Under the pieces are notes generated by a model. The model searched no databases, was not told the origin of the DNA, and saw only the letters and a program-made list of their open reading frames with translations. From positions 186,001-250,000 of the forward strand of contig LN483072.1 in the NCBI GenBank assembly GCA_900016675.1: a stretch of 64,000 nucleotides of DNA, read 5' to 3'. Shown here in pieces: positions 53,052 through 62,842 of this stretch. How positions within the stretch are numbered: position 1 is the first letter of the stretch; each line of letters opens with the position of its first letter. A program made the translations under genes and the position numbers. The stretch is from Arthrobacter saudimassiliensis. GTDB lineage: Bacteria > Actinomycetota > Actinomycetes > Actinomycetales > Micrococcaceae.

Positions 53052-53699
53052 TCAATCGGCGTTCCGCAGGGAGGTGAGCATGCGCAGCACGTCCCGGTAC
53101 TCCTCCGTCTGCGGATAGGCCGCGGCCTCTTCCAGGAACTCCGGGCTTTCCGGCGGCTGCCCGCTCACAAACTCGCCCATGAACCGTCCGCCGCTGCTCT
53201 CGGTAAGGCGGAAGAAGTCGAACAGCCCGCATTGGCCGGTTTCCTCGGCTCCGCTCACCACCGCATAGGTGGCCTTGGACGGCCCCTCCGCCGGATCCAC
53301 GGAGTGGTACACGAACCGCTGCTGCGTTCCGCCCGACGCGGTCAGGTCGGGCATCGGACGCGCCTCGTACTCGGTGTACTGCGTGGGTTCCGCGGGCGGG
53401 CTGCATTCCTGTCCGACGATGAGGCCGGTGTCCAACGCGGCAATAATCCGGCCTGCGCCGTCCCGCACCCTGACCGATACGCCGCCGTCGGGATCGTTGG
53501 CCAGCGGTTCGACGGCGCTCACGGACCAGTCGCCCGGATATTCGAACGCCAGCCGCCGGTCGGCCGTGGTGTAGGTGCTCCACTGCGCCGGCTGCGATGC
53601 CGCCGACGACCGGTCTTCCTGGCCCGGCGGGGCGGCGCATGAAGACATAGTCATCACGGCAATCAGCACTGCGGCGGCGCTGGTGTTACGGTATCCCAC
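53052..53699 (-). CDS. Putative secreted lipoprotein, unknown function
   Basis: 215 residues from GTG 53699, which has GGGGAG 5 nt upstream. A short signal peptide (RNTSAAAVLIAVMTMSSC) ends in a lipobox with Cys near residue 21. The mature part has a PsbP/LpqN-like start (LAFEYPGDWSVSAV) and about four further Cys. The frame is open to 53801 but the extra residues would bury the signal peptide. No specific function is recognised. Confidence 0.72.
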   Translation of the reverse strand: MGYRNTSAAAVLIAVMTMSSCAAPPGQEDRSSAASQPAQWSTYTTADRRLAFEYPGDWSVSAVEPLANDPDGGVSVRVRDGAGRIIAALDTGLIVGQECSPPAEPTQYTEYEARPMPDLTASGGTQQRFVYHSVDPAEGPSKATYAVVSGAEETGQCGLFDFFRLTESSGGRFMGEFVSGQPPESPEFLEEAAAYPQTEEYRDVLRMLTSLRNAD

Positions 53700-53853
53700 A
53701 TCGGCTCCCCGGAGATCTCCGCCTCGGGCACTCATGCTATCGGGACAGTACGGGGCATCCCAGACCAACGGCGTTTTCGCGCCTGGAGCCAGCTCTTTCA
53801 CGTGCAGCGCCGCACAGGTCCCTTATTCCACCGGCGCCGCGGCGCCGTGACTG

Positions 53854-55455
53854 TTGGAGGTTCCGATTACCGACATCTCAGCTGAACACGACGTCTACTT
53901 CGGCACACCGGAGGAAACCCCCGAGGCGGAAGACCTGCAGACGGCTTCGCTCGCCGTCCTCCGCCGGGTCGGTGAACGGCCGGACGTGGCCAAGGTCAAG
54001 GGGCGCCTGACCCTGATGGATACCGGGCTCACCCCGCACCAGGCGATGGTCGAGGACCTGCTGTTCGTCCGCCGGGTGCTCGACGACGCCGGCATCCCCT
54101 TCCTGCTCGTTCGAGGCAACGACGAACGCCCGGTGCTCGCCGTGGACCTCGGCGCCCGCGGGCAGCTCGCCAAAGCCATGGTCGAGGCCTGCCGCGAGGA
54201 GCCCTTCTACTCCCGCAGCGTGGACCGCAAGGCCCGCACCCGACTGATCGCCGACGGCGAGCTCGCCCCCGCGGAAAGCCGCATCATTCGCGTCTTCCGG
54301 CCACGCAGTGTAAGCGGCACCAACCTGGTCTACGGCGCCTCCGCCGGCGTCCAGCTTGAACTGTGGGACCTGTCCGGCGAACAGATCACCCTGCCGGTGG
54401 AGAACTCGCTGACCCGCCGCACCCTGCCCGCTGCCGAGGTGGTCCGCGGCACGGTCGAGCGGCACGGCCTGATCTGGCCCACCATCGAGAACATGTTCGC
54501 GGACCACGCCACAGACATCCGGTTCGACGTCGACCTCGTCTTCTCCTGGGTGGACGGCAGCTCCCCCGAGTTCCAGGCCGCCCGGGCCGCCCGCATGAAG
54601 AACGCCGTGGTGGGCGAGGGCGATGACCACGAGGCCCGGTACCGGCAGATCAACGAACTCAAGTACGCGCTGCGCTCGGTGTACATGTTCGCCCCGTGGA
54701 TCCGGCGGATCTTCATCGCCACCGACTCCCCCGCCCCCGCCTGGCTGGCCGAGCATCCCTCGGTCACCCTGGTCCCGGCCGCGGAGCATTTCAAGGACCC
54801 CTCGGTGCTGCCCACGCACAATTCGCAGGCGGTGGAGTCCCAGCTGCAGCACATTCCGGACCTGTCCGAGCACTTCCTGTACTCCAACGACGACATGTTC
54901 TTCGGCCGCCCGGTAGGCCCGGACATGTTCTTCTCCCCCGGCGGGATCACCAAGTTCATCGAGGCCAGCACCCGGATCGGCCTGGGCGCCAACGACCCTG
55001 AGCGCAGCGGCTTTGAAAACGCCGCCCGGGTGAACCGGCGCCTGCTGTGGGAGCGGTTCGGCCGGATCACCACCCGGCACCTGGAGCACTGCGCCGCGCC
55101 GCTGCGGCGCAGCGTGCTGCTGGAAATGGAAGCGGTGTTCCCGGACGAGTTCGCCGCTACCGCCGCCAGCACCTTCCGCGCCCAGGACAACATCTCGGTG
55201 ACGAACTCGCTGTACCACTACTACGCGCTGCTCACCGGCCGCGCCGTCACCCAGGAGACGGCGAAGGTGAAGTACGTGGACACCACCACCCGCGACGGGC
55301 TGCGCAGCATGGACAAGCTGCTGGCCAAGCGGAACAAGGACATGTTCTGCCTCAACGACGGCTCCTTCCCGGAGGTCTCCGCCGAAGAGCGGGCCGGGCG
55401 GGTGACGGCGTTCCTCGAGGCCTACTTCCCGATCAAGGCACCCTGGGAGAAGTAG
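53854..55455 (+). CDS. Stealth-family sugar-phosphate transferase
   Basis: 533 residues from TTG 53854. Stealth CR1-CR4 blocks are visible: DVDLVFSWVDGSSPEFQAAR (CR1, about 225), INELKYALRSVYMFAPWIRRIFIATDSPAP and SNDDMFFGRPVGPDMFF (CR2), HLEHCAAPLRRSVLLEMEAVFPDEF (CR3), FCLNDG near the C-terminus (CR4). Relatives transfer hexose-1-phosphate in capsule or cell-wall glycan synthesis. GGAGG lies 5 nt before an ATT codon at 53866, which might be the true start. No other glycan gene is nearby. Confidence 0.87.
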   Translation: MEVPITDISAEHDVYFGTPEETPEAEDLQTASLAVLRRVGERPDVAKVKGRLTLMDTGLTPHQAMVEDLLFVRRVLDDAGIPFLLVRGNDERPVLAVDLGARGQLAKAMVEACREEPFYSRSVDRKARTRLIADGELAPAESRIIRVFRPRSVSGTNLVYGASAGVQLELWDLSGEQITLPVENSLTRRTLPAAEVVRGTVERHGLIWPTIENMFADHATDIRFDVDLVFSWVDGSSPEFQAARAARMKNAVVGEGDDHEARYRQINELKYALRSVYMFAPWIRRIFIATDSPAPAWLAEHPSVTLVPAAEHFKDPSVLPTHNSQAVESQLQHIPDLSEHFLYSNDDMFFGRPVGPDMFFSPGGITKFIEASTRIGLGANDPERSGFENAARVNRRLLWERFGRITTRHLEHCAAPLRRSVLLEMEAVFPDEFAATAASTFRAQDNISVTNSLYHYYALLTGRAVTQETAKVKYVDTTTRDGLRSMDKLLAKRNKDMFCLNDGSFPEVSAEERAGRVTAFLEAYFPIKAPWEK

Positions 55456-56209
55456 CCCGGGAACGCGCCGCGGCCAGGAAGGCCTCCAGCAGGGCCGGGA
55501 ACTGGCCGGGCGCCGTTCCCGGCGCCTCCGGGTGCCACTGCACGCCCACCAGCCACCCGGCGTCGTGGTCCTGCCCCTCGATGCCTTCCACCACGCCGTC
55601 ACCGGCCGTGGCGCTGACGCCAAGGCCCGCCCCCAGCTCACGGACCGCCTGGTGGTGGCCGGACTGCACCGGGACCCTGCCTCCGTCGGATACCTTCTCC
55701 AGGGCGGCCGCCAGGAGGGTTCCGGGACGGACGACGACGTCGTGCGCCGCCATGCCGGCGGTGTCCCTGTCGGTGTGGTCGGCGAAGACCTTGTGCACGG
55801 ACCCGGGGCCCAGGTCCTCGACCAGTGTGCCGCCGAAGGCGACGTTGAGCAGCTGCATGCCCCGGCAGATGCCCAGGACCGGAAGGCCCCGCCCCGCGGC
55901 CTCCCGGATCAGGGCCAGCTCGCCCTCGTCGGCCTCCCGGCAGACATGCCCGAGGCTCGGATGCCCGGCATTCCCGCCGTACAGCCGCGGGTCCACGTCA
56001 CCGCCGCCGAGCACCAGCACACCGTCGAAACCGTCGGAGCCGGCCGGCCCGGCGGCGGCGTCGACTTCCACCGGATCGGCTCCCGCGGCGGCCAGCCCCT
56101 GCAGGGCCGAGGCGGCCAGCCGGCCCAGCTTGGCATGGAACTGCGGACTGTGGGACGCGGCGGTCCGGGCCCAGGAGACGGCGATGCGGGGTTCGGGCGA
56201 AGCAGCCAT
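55433..56209 (-). CDS. Gamma-glutamyl-gamma-aminobutyrate hydrolase family (class I glutamine amidotransferase-like)
   Basis: 258 residues. The nucleophile is the Cys in PVLGICRGMQLLNVAFGG (about 115), with VQSGHHQAV and GVQWHPE carrying the His-Glu pair. This is the PuuD family (PF07722). It hydrolyses gamma-glutamyl amides, for instance in putrescine catabolism. No other puu genes adjoin. The gene overlaps the 3' end of the stealth gene by 23 bp, convergently. Confidence 0.9.
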   Translation of the reverse strand: MAASPEPRIAVSWARTAASHSPQFHAKLGRLAASALQGLAAAGADPVEVDAAAGPAGSDGFDGVLVLGGGDVDPRLYGGNAGHPSLGHVCREADEGELALIREAAGRGLPVLGICRGMQLLNVAFGGTLVEDLGPGSVHKVFADHTDRDTAGMAAHDVVVRPGTLLAAALEKVSDGGRVPVQSGHHQAVRELGAGLGVSATAGDGVVEGIEGQDHDAGWLVGVQWHPEAPGTAPGQFPALLEAFLAAARSRATSPRVP

Positions 56210-56299
56210 GGCCCGAGCCTACTCCGCCCGGCTGCGGGGTTCGAGGCACCGCGGGTACAGGCCAAAGGGAGCCGAAAACTGTCCCGGCCGTGTTAACGT

Positions 56300-56337
56300 C
56301 GACGGCGGCGGCCCGCCGAAGCGGGCCGCCGCCGTCG
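56300..56337 (-). terminator. Terminator after the catalase gene
   Basis: A perfect 17-bp stem (56300-56316 with 56321-56337) and a CGAA tetraloop, 14 bp after the catalase stop. Very stable; no U tract. Confidence 0.72.
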
Positions 56338-56351
56338 TTCGTCCGCAGGAA

Positions 56352-58025
56352 CTAGCGGGTGACCACCACGTGCTCGTTGGGCACGCAGTGGGTCATGGTG
56401 AGGCCCTCGACGTTGCGCGGGCCGTTGTGGCCCAGGTTCTTCATGCGCTCGGTCTCTTCCTCGTTCAGGGTCTGGGTGGCCAGCGGGCCGAGGTCCTTGA
56501 CCTCGTCCAGGCTGATGCCCAGGCCCTCGCCCACGCGGGCGCCCAGCTCGTCGTCGCACATGTAGAAGTGCCAGAGCATGCGCTCCTGCACCTCGCGCAC
56601 GGCCTGGGAGATGTTGGCGACGAAGTTGGCGACCAGGTCGTCCTTCTCCCACTGCTCCATCAGCTGGTAGCGCTGGCCGGCCTGCATGTAGTCGTTGGTC
56701 CGCTCGATGCGGGCGCGGGTCAGGCGGCCCTGCAGCTCGGGGCCGACCTCGGCCTGGCCGGGCTTGGGAGCCTCCTGCAGGCCGCCGGTGATGTTCGGCT
56801 CGTAGTTCACGTGCGGGTTCTGGCCCGGCGCGAGGTCGGTGCCGTAGGACATCTGGCCGCCGCGCTGGTTGGTGGCGACCTTGGCGTTCTTGGCCGAGTT
56901 GACCGGCAGCTGCAGGTAGTTCGGGCCCACCCGGTAGCGCTGGGTGTCGGAGTAGCTGAAGGTGCGGCCGACGAGCATCTTGTCGTCGGAGAACTCCAGC
57001 CCGTCCACCAGCACGCCGGTGCCGAAGGCGATCTGCTCGTTCTCGTTGTGGTGGTCCTGCACGTTGCGGTTCAGCGTCATCGTGCCGACGTACTTCGGCT
57101 CGAACTCCTGCTCCGGCCAGGTCTTGGTGTCATCGAGCGGGTCGAAGTCCAGCTCCGGATGGTCGTGGTCGTCCATCAGCTGGACGTACAGGTCCCACTG
57201 CGGGTAGTCGCCGCGCTCAATCGCCTCGTAGAGGTCCTTGGACGCGTGGCCGAGGTCCTGGGCCTGGATGTTCGCGGCGTCCTCTTCGGTCAGGGACTTC
57301 ACGCCCTGCTTCGGCAGCCAGTGGTACTTGACCAGCTTGGACTCACCCGCGGCGTTGACCCAGCGGTAGGTGTTCACGCCGAAGCCCTGCATGTGCCGGT
57401 AGTCGGACGGGATGCCGCGCGGGCTGAAGAGGTTCACCAGCATGTGCATGGACTCGGGGGTCTGCGACATGAAGTCGAAGATCCGGGCCGGCTCCTGCCG
57501 GAAGGTGACGGGGTCCGGCTTCAGGGAGTGGATGACGTCGGGGAACTTGATGGCGTCCCGGATGAAGAAGACACCCAGGTTGTTGCCGACCAGGTCCCAG
57601 TTGCCGTCCTCCGTGTAGAACTTCACGGCGAAGCCGCGCGGGTCGCGGGCCGCCTCCGAGGAGTCGCGGCCGCCGATCACCGAGGAGAAGCGGATGGCGA
57701 CGTCGGTCTTCTTGCCGGGCTCCTGGAACAGCTTGGCGCGGGTGTACTTCGAGATCGGCTCGTCGCCCCACTTGCCGCTGGCTTCGAATTCGCCGTAGGC
57801 CACGAAACCGCGGGCGTGGACCACGCGCTCCGGAATCCGTTCACGGTCGAAGTGGCTGATCTTCTCCAGGAACTGATAGTTCTCCAGGGTGGCCGGGCCG
57901 CGGGAGCCGACGGTGCGGGTGTTCTGGTTGTCGTAGACCGGGTGGCCCTGCCGCGTGGTCAGGTGGTTCGCGGGTTCGCTCTGCCCGGCGTTGGAGGGAT
58001 TGGGGTTCTGCTCTGCGTCTGTCAT
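56352..58025 (-). CDS. katA: Monofunctional heme catalase
   Basis: 557 residues. The distal His is in [15 protein letters not shown], the Asn in [18 protein letters not shown], and the proximal heme-ligand Tyr is in [17 protein letters not shown]. The C-terminal extension and length fit clade 3 or related catalases. It breaks down hydrogen peroxide in the cytoplasm. ATG 58025 is used, the codon before it is GTG. It is divergent from the PNPOx-like gene. The symbol reflects family only. Confidence 0.93.
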   Translation of the reverse strand: MTDAEQNPNPSNAGQSEPANHLTTRQGHPVYDNQNTRTVGSRGPATLENYQFLEKISHFDRERIPERVVHARGFVAYGEFEASGKWGDEPISKYTRAKLFQEPGKKTDVAIRFSSVIGGRDSSEAARDPRGFAVKFYTEDGNWDLVGNNLGVFFIRDAIKFPDVIHSLKPDPVTFRQEPARIFDFMSQTPESMHMLVNLFSPRGIPSDYRHMQGFGVNTYRWVNAAGESKLVKYHWLPKQGVKSLTEEDAANIQAQDLGHASKDLYEAIERGDYPQWDLYVQLMDDHDHPELDFDPLDDTKTWPEQEFEPKYVGTMTLNRNVQDHHNENEQIAFGTGVLVDGLEFSDDKMLVGRTFSYSDTQRYRVGPNYLQLPVNSAKNAKVATNQRGGQMSYGTDLAPGQNPHVNYEPNITGGLQEAPKPGQAEVGPELQGRLTRARIERTNDYMQAGQRYQLMEQWEKDDLVANFVANISQAVREVQERMLWHFYMCDDELGARVGEGLGISLDEVKDLGPLATQTLNEEETERMKNLGHNGPRNVEGLTMTHCVPNEHVVVTR

Positions 58026-58166
58026 CACGTTCTCTCTGAGTAGAGTTTTGAGCTGATCAGGGTAAACAACTGCCCATCTACACTCTTATGGCCGGTTCCC
58101 GGGACCGTCAAGTTGGCTGGAACGGCCGGGCTGGCGCGGCAGGGGGCAACGCTGCACACTGGGACC

Positions 58167-58598
58167 ATGAGAAACGATGACCTCCCTCCCGTCGTGGAAC
58201 TCACCGCCGAAGAGTCGTGGAAATACCTCGAGCACACGGCCCACGGGCGGCTTGCGGTCAGTGTGCAGAACCGGCCGCACATCTATCCGCTGAACTATGT
58301 CGCACGGGACGGGCGCATCGTGTTCCGGACCGCTCCCGGCACCAAGCTCGCCGAGCTGGCGGTGAACTCAAACGTCGCCTTCGAGGCCGACGGCATCACC
58401 AGCGACCAGGCCTGGTCCGTGGTCGTCACCGGCACTTCCCGGCTGCTGGAGCGCTCCGCCGAAATCGAGGCAGCCGACGCGCTGCCGCTGGAGCCGTGGG
58501 TCCGCACGTTGAAGTACCAGTACGTGGAAATCCAGCCGGAGCGGATCACCGGGCGGTTCTTCAACCTCGGCCGGGAGCCTGCGCGCTACGACATCTGA
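58167..58598 (+). CDS. Pyridoxamine 5'-phosphate oxidase-like flavin/heme-binding protein
   Basis: 143 residues. [53 protein letters not shown] is the split-barrel PNPOx-like core (PF12900/PF01243). Such small actinobacterial proteins bind FMN, F420 or heme; the reaction is unknown. The start ATG 58167 has a weak ribosome site. It overlaps the convergent phosphoesterase gene by 13 bp and is divergent from catalase. Confidence 0.82.
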   Translation: MRNDDLPPVVELTAEESWKYLEHTAHGRLAVSVQNRPHIYPLNYVARDGRIVFRTAPGTKLAELAVNSNVAFEADGITSDQAWSVVVTGTSRLLERSAEIEAADALPLEPWVRTLKYQYVEIQPERITGRFFNLGREPARYDI

Positions 58599-59506
58599 TG
58601 CGGATAGTCCGCAGCCCCGGCCATCTGCCGGGGCTCCGGGATCCGGACGCCGGCCCGGTCCAGCCGCCTGCGTGCCTCCTGGGGGCCCACCTGTTCCCCC
58701 ACGGTCGGCGCCTCGTCGAGCGGCACCACCGAGTGCACCACGGTGTGGTCGTAGACGTGCACCATGTTGAAGCCCTGCGCCGCGTCCTGTCCCCGGGTTC
58801 CCGGCGTCGCCAGGTCCTGGGTGTAGCAGGTGGCTGAGGCCACTGAGACGGGTACGCCGGCGAACGTGGCAAAGGTCGAGTAATGCAGGTGTCCGGCGAT
58901 GATGGCCCGGACATCGGAGCCTTCCAGCGCCTCGGCCAGCCGTTCCTGGTCCCGCAGCTCCACCAGGACGCTGAGGTCCTGGACGCTGGGCACCGGCGGA
59001 TGGTGCAGCGCGAGGATGGTGCCGTGGGGTGCCGGGACGGCGAGCTCGCTGCGCAGCCACCGCAGCTGCCCGGGGTCCAGCTCACCGTGGTGGTATCCCG
59101 GCACGCTGGAGTCCAGCGTGATGATCCGCAGCCCGTTGACGTCGTAGCTGCGGTCCACCGGGCGCAGGTCCGGCGCCTCCCCGAGCAGCTCGGCCTTGAA
59201 GCCGGCACGGTCATCATGGTTTCCCACTGCGAAGATCAGCCGGGCGCCCATCTCCCGGGCCGCCGGTACCACCAGCTCCCGCAGGGCGGCGTAGGCGTCC
59301 CGTTCTCCGCGGTCGGCGAGGTCCCCGGTCAGGACCAGGGCGTCGGGGCGCATCTCCGAGTTCCGCAGCCGCTCGAACAGGCGGTGCAGCCGGGCGCGGC
59401 TGTCGACGTCGCCGTACAGCAGCCGGTTCTCACCCACCAGGTGGGTGTCGCTGAGATGGAGGATGAAATGTCGCGGCCGGGGGTGCTCGGCCGGGAGGAA
59501 TTCCAT
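58586..59506 (-). CDS. Metallophosphoesterase (CpdA-type phosphodiesterase)
   Basis: 306 residues. The calcineurin-like metal motifs are all present: [30 protein letters not shown] and GHLHYS. The order and spacing fit class III cyclic-nucleotide phosphodiesterases (CpdA/Rv0805 group), though phospholipid or other phosphodiesters are possible. ATG 59506 is preferred because AGGA lies 7 nt upstream. Confidence 0.88.
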   Translation of the reverse strand: MEFLPAEHPRPRHFILHLSDTHLVGENRLLYGDVDSRARLHRLFERLRNSEMRPDALVLTGDLADRGERDAYAALRELVVPAAREMGARLIFAVGNHDDRAGFKAELLGEAPDLRPVDRSYDVNGLRIITLDSSVPGYHHGELDPGQLRWLRSELAVPAPHGTILALHHPPVPSVQDLSVLVELRDQERLAEALEGSDVRAIIAGHLHYSTFATFAGVPVSVASATCYTQDLATPGTRGQDAAQGFNMVHVYDHTVVHSVVPLDEAPTVGEQVGPQEARRRLDRAGVRIPEPRQMAGAADYPHQMS

Positions 59507-59687
59507 GGGATTTCCTATTCGTCTCGACAGCTGCGGGCTACCTTCCTCCATGTAAGCAGAAACACATCCGGAAGGCTAAGCAGCGCCGCGGAGCGTGTTC
59601 CGCCTGAGGCCTCGTCTGGCGTTTCCGGGCAAAACAGCATTAGGCTCAGGGAAAGAAGCACCCTTACTTTCGAAGGAAGGACTTTCC

Positions 59688-60236
59688 ATGAAGCTCAGCC
59701 AGATCCCGCTGCGCCTGACCACCGGCGCCTTCATCCTCAACTCGGGCCTGAACAAGCGCAACCTCGACGCCGACAGCGCCGCGGGGCTGCAGGCGATGGC
59801 CGCCAACGCTTTCCCGCAGGTCGCCGAGATGGAGCCGGAGAAGTTCGGCAAGCTGATCTCCGCCGCCGAAATCGGCGTCGGCGCGACCCTGCTGGCGCCG
59901 TTCATCCCCGCACGGGTGGCGGGACTGGCCCTGGGCGCCTTCTCCGGCGGCATGATTGCCATGTACCTGAAGACTCCCGGCATGACCGAGGAGGACGGCA
60001 TCCGCCCCACTCAGCAGGGGACCGGTTTGGCCAAGGACTTCTGGATGGCCGGGATCGCCGCCTCGCTGCTGATGGCGAAGAAGGCACGGACGAAGGTCAA
60101 GGTCGTCAAGGTTCCTGCGCCGGCCAAGGCCGGCGCGGCCGCCGCCGCCGTCAAGGGAGCCGGCAAGGCGACTCAGAAGGCCGCAGGCAAGGCAGCCGGT
60201 ACGGCTGCGAAGGCCGCCAAGTCGGTCAAGTCCTGA
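59688..60236 (+). CDS. DoxX-like membrane protein with Lys/Ala-rich histone-H1-like tail
   Basis: 182 residues. Residues 1-125 hold about three hydrophobic stretches (IPLRLTTGAFILNSGL, IGVGATLLAPFIPARVAGLALGAFSGGMIAMY, DFWMAGIAASLLM), DoxX-like. Residues about 128-182 are almost entirely Lys and Ala with PAKAG, KGAGKATQKAAGKAAG repeats, like histone H1 or mycobacterial HupB tails. ATG 59688 has GAAGGAAGG 7 nt upstream. The tail would lie in the cytoplasm and could contact DNA or acidic polymers; this is inference. Confidence 0.78.
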   Translation: MKLSQIPLRLTTGAFILNSGLNKRNLDADSAAGLQAMAANAFPQVAEMEPEKFGKLISAAEIGVGATLLAPFIPARVAGLALGAFSGGMIAMYLKTPGMTEEDGIRPTQQGTGLAKDFWMAGIAASLLMAKKARTKVKVVKVPAPAKAGAAAAAVKGAGKATQKAAGKAAGTAAKAAKSVKS

Positions 60237-60256
60237 TCAACCACAGCTGAGACCGG

Positions 60257-60302
60257 CGCGGCGGCCGGCGTCGTCCCCCCGCGGGCGACGCCGGCCGCCG
60301 CG
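60257..60302. terminator. Strong terminator between the DoxX-like gene and the second GH13 gene
   Basis: Perfect 17-bp stem (60257-60273 with 60286-60302) and a 12-nt loop, followed on the plus strand by TCTTTCC. It lies between convergent genes, 20 bp after the DoxX-like stop. Confidence 0.75.
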
Positions 60303-60360
60303 TCTTTCCGCGCGGTCCCGGTATCCCTGCCGGCTGGGCTGCGGCCCGGCCGGCAGCGGT

Positions 60361-61986
60361 TCAGGCCAGTACCCAGACCGATTCGTCGGCACCGAGCTCC
60401 TGCGGTTCGCCGCCGGTGCTGGACAGCAGCACGCGGCCGGCGGGCACCGGCACCGGAGTCGGGCCAAAGTTGAGCATGCACTGCAGCGGACCGCGGCGGA
60501 AGGCCAGCACGTCGCACCCGGCGTTGATCCACTCGATGCCGTCCCCCGGTGCCAGCGCCAGCAGTTGCCGGCGGGCCCGGACGGCGCGGCGGTACAGCGC
60601 CAGGAACGATCCCTCGTCGCCCTCCTGCTCCGAAGCGGCATACCGGCCCCACCCCTGCGGCTGGGGCAGCCACGGCGTCCCCGCGCCGAACCCGAACGCC
60701 GGTTCGTCCGCATTCCAGGGCAGCGGCACCCGGCACCCGTCCCGCCCCTTTTCCCGGCCGCCGGTCCGCTCGTATATCGGGTCGCGCAGGGCCTCCGCCG
60801 GAAGGTCCGGCACCTCGGGCAGCCCGAGTTCCTCCCCCTGGTACAGGTAGGCGGCGCCGGGCAGGGCGAGCGTGAGCAGCACCGAGGCCCTGGCCCGCTT
60901 CTCTCCCAGGGCGTCATCGGCCGGCGGTTCGGTTCCGTTGCCGGCCAGCCACTTGACCGGGTCGGTGCCGTTCGGCAGCCCGTAGCGGGTGCGGTGCCGC
61001 ACGACGTCATGGTTGGACAGCACCCAGGACGTGGACGCCCCGACCGATGCGACGCCGGCGAGCGCCGAGTCGATCACCCGCCGGAACTCGTCGGCCTGCC
61101 AGGGGCAGCGCAGGTAGAAGAAGTTGAAGGCCTGGTCCAGCTCGTCCTGCCGCACGTACAGCGGCAGCCGGTCCAGGCTCACGCCCGCTTCGGCGACCGC
61201 CAGCCGCGGCGGATCGTACTCATCGAGCACCTTGCGCCATTCCCGGTACACCTCGTGCACCTCGTCCCGGTCCCAGAAGGGGTGGTTGTCCCCCTCCGGC
61301 GGAGAAAGCAACGGCGCGTTGTCGGCGCCGCAGGTGTTGCGCAGCGGCGCCTCCAGGTCCTTCATCAGCCCGTGGGCGACGTCGATCCGGAACCCGTCCA
61401 CCCCAAGGTCGGACCAGAAGCGCAGGGTCCGGTCGAAGTCCTCCCGGACCGCCGGGTTGCGCCAGTTAAAGTCCGGCTGCTCGCGGGAAAAGATGTGCAT
61501 GTACCACTGCCCGTCCGGCACCCGGTCCCAGGCCGGGCCGCCGAACTTGGACTGCCAGTCCGACGGCGGCAGCTCCCCGTGCTCGCCCAGCCCGTCACGG
61601 AAGATGAATCTGTCCCGTTCCGGCGAGCCCGGAGCTGCGGCGAGGGCGGCCTGGAAATCCGGGTGGGCGTCGGAGCAGTGGTTGGGCACGATGTCGACGA
61701 TGATCCTGATCCGGCGGGCGTGCGCCTCGTCCAGCAGTGTCCGGAAGTCATCGAGGCTCCCGTACATGGGATCGACGTCGCGGTAGTCGCTGACGTCGTA
61801 CCCGCCGTCGGCCTGCGGGGAGGGGAAGAACGGAGTCAGCCAGAGCGCGTCCACGCCCAGCTCCTCCAGATAGTCCAGCTTGGACACGACCCCCGGCAGG
61901 TCCCCGGTGCCGTCCCCGTTGGAGTCGGCGAAGCTGCGGACGTAGACCTGGTAGATGACGGCGTCGCGCCACCATGTGCTGCTCAT
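60361..61986 (-). CDS. GH13 alpha-glucosidase-type enzyme of the second sugar operon
   Basis: 541 residues. Region I VDIVPNHCSDAH, region II DGFRIDVAHGLM (nucleophile Asp), region III PRLAVAEAGV (Glu) and region IV WVLSNHDVVRHRTRYG are all present; YQVYVRSFADSNGDGTGDLPGV at the start is typical. It is a paralogue of the enzyme at 43.8-45.5 kb. AGGAG is 7 nt before ATG 61986. It directly follows the two permease genes, so it probably cuts the imported oligosaccharide. Confidence 0.9.
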   Translation of the reverse strand: MSSTWWRDAVIYQVYVRSFADSNGDGTGDLPGVVSKLDYLEELGVDALWLTPFFPSPQADGGYDVSDYRDVDPMYGSLDDFRTLLDEAHARRIRIIVDIVPNHCSDAHPDFQAALAAAPGSPERDRFIFRDGLGEHGELPPSDWQSKFGGPAWDRVPDGQWYMHIFSREQPDFNWRNPAVREDFDRTLRFWSDLGVDGFRIDVAHGLMKDLEAPLRNTCGADNAPLLSPPEGDNHPFWDRDEVHEVYREWRKVLDEYDPPRLAVAEAGVSLDRLPLYVRQDELDQAFNFFYLRCPWQADEFRRVIDSALAGVASVGASTSWVLSNHDVVRHRTRYGLPNGTDPVKWLAGNGTEPPADDALGEKRARASVLLTLALPGAAYLYQGEELGLPEVPDLPAEALRDPIYERTGGREKGRDGCRVPLPWNADEPAFGFGAGTPWLPQPQGWGRYAASEQEGDEGSFLALYRRAVRARRQLLALAPGDGIEWINAGCDVLAFRRGPLQCMLNFGPTPVPVPAGRVLLSSTGGEPQELGADESVWVLA

Positions 61987-61996
61987 TGTGTTGCTC

Positions 61997-62842
61997 CTAG
62001 CCTTTGACGGCGCCGGCGGTCATGCTTGAGACCACGGCCCTGCGGAATACCAGCACCAGGATGGCGACCGGAAGGATCGCCACCACCGATGCCGCGAAAA
62101 TAGTCCCGTACGGAACCTCGAACTCTGCCCCGAACAGGGCGATGCCCACCGGCACCGTCCGGAAGCGGTCCTCGGCGTTGAAGGTCATCGCCATCAGGAA
62201 CTCGGTGAAGCAGGCCGTGAAGGTGAAGATCCCGGCGGTGAACAGGCCCGGCCGGGCGGCGGGCAGGATGATCGAGAACACCGTGCGGGTGACCGAGGCG
62301 CCGTCCATCCGCGCCGATTCCTCCAGCTCGAACGGCAGGTCCTTGAGGTAGTTGCGCATGATCCACACCGCGAAGGGCAGGTTGAAGGCGATGTAGGGCA
62401 GGATCAGCCCCTGGTAGCTGTTGAGCATGCCCAGCGAGCGCTCGAGGAGGTACAGCGGGGTGACCACGGCGATTGTCGGGAACACCGAGATGACCAGCAG
62501 GCCCACCAGCATGGGCCCCTTGCCGCGCACCGGCAGCCGGGCCAAGGCGTACCCGGCCAGCAGGGCCAGCAGCAGAACCACGGCCGTGGCCGTGAGCGCG
62601 ATCAGCACGCTGTTGAACATGTACGTGCCGAAGGAGTACTGGCCGAACGCCTCACGGTAATGTTCCAGGCTCGGCTCGCGGGGCAGCAGGGTGGGCGGCA
62701 GCGAGCCCAGTTCCGCCGACGGCTTGAAGGAGCTGGCGAACAGCCAGTAGATGGGCGCGGCGGTCAGCAGGGCGATCACCACGGCGCTGATGTTGATGGT
62801 GTTGATGTAGCGGCGCCAGCCCCTGCGGGTGCGGTTCCTCAT
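61997..62842 (-). CDS. ABC sugar permease, MalG-like (second operon)
   Basis: 281 residues, six helices. The EAA loop is FELEESARMDGASVTRTVFSIILPAARPGLF and the C-terminus is FRRAVVSSMTAGAVKG. ATG 62842 overlaps the upstream permease stop by ATGA. It is followed 10 bp later by the GH13 gene. Confidence 0.92.
   Translation of the reverse strand: MRNRTRRGWRRYINTINISAVVIALLTAAPIYWLFASSFKPSAELGSLPPTLLPREPSLEHYREAFGQYSFGTYMFNSVLIALTATAVVLLLALLAGYALARLPVRGKGPMLVGLLVISVFPTIAVVTPLYLLERSLGMLNSYQGLILPYIAFNLPFAVWIMRNYLKDLPFELEESARMDGASVTRTVFSIILPAARPGLFTAGIFTFTACFTEFLMAMTFNAEDRFRTVPVGIALFGAEFEVPYGTIFAASVVAILPVAILVLVFRRAVVSSMTAGAVKG

Noticed and set aside
55047-58043. 998-residue plus-strand frame antisense to the catalase
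   Set aside because: Shadow of the catalase and glutamine-amidotransferase-like genes.
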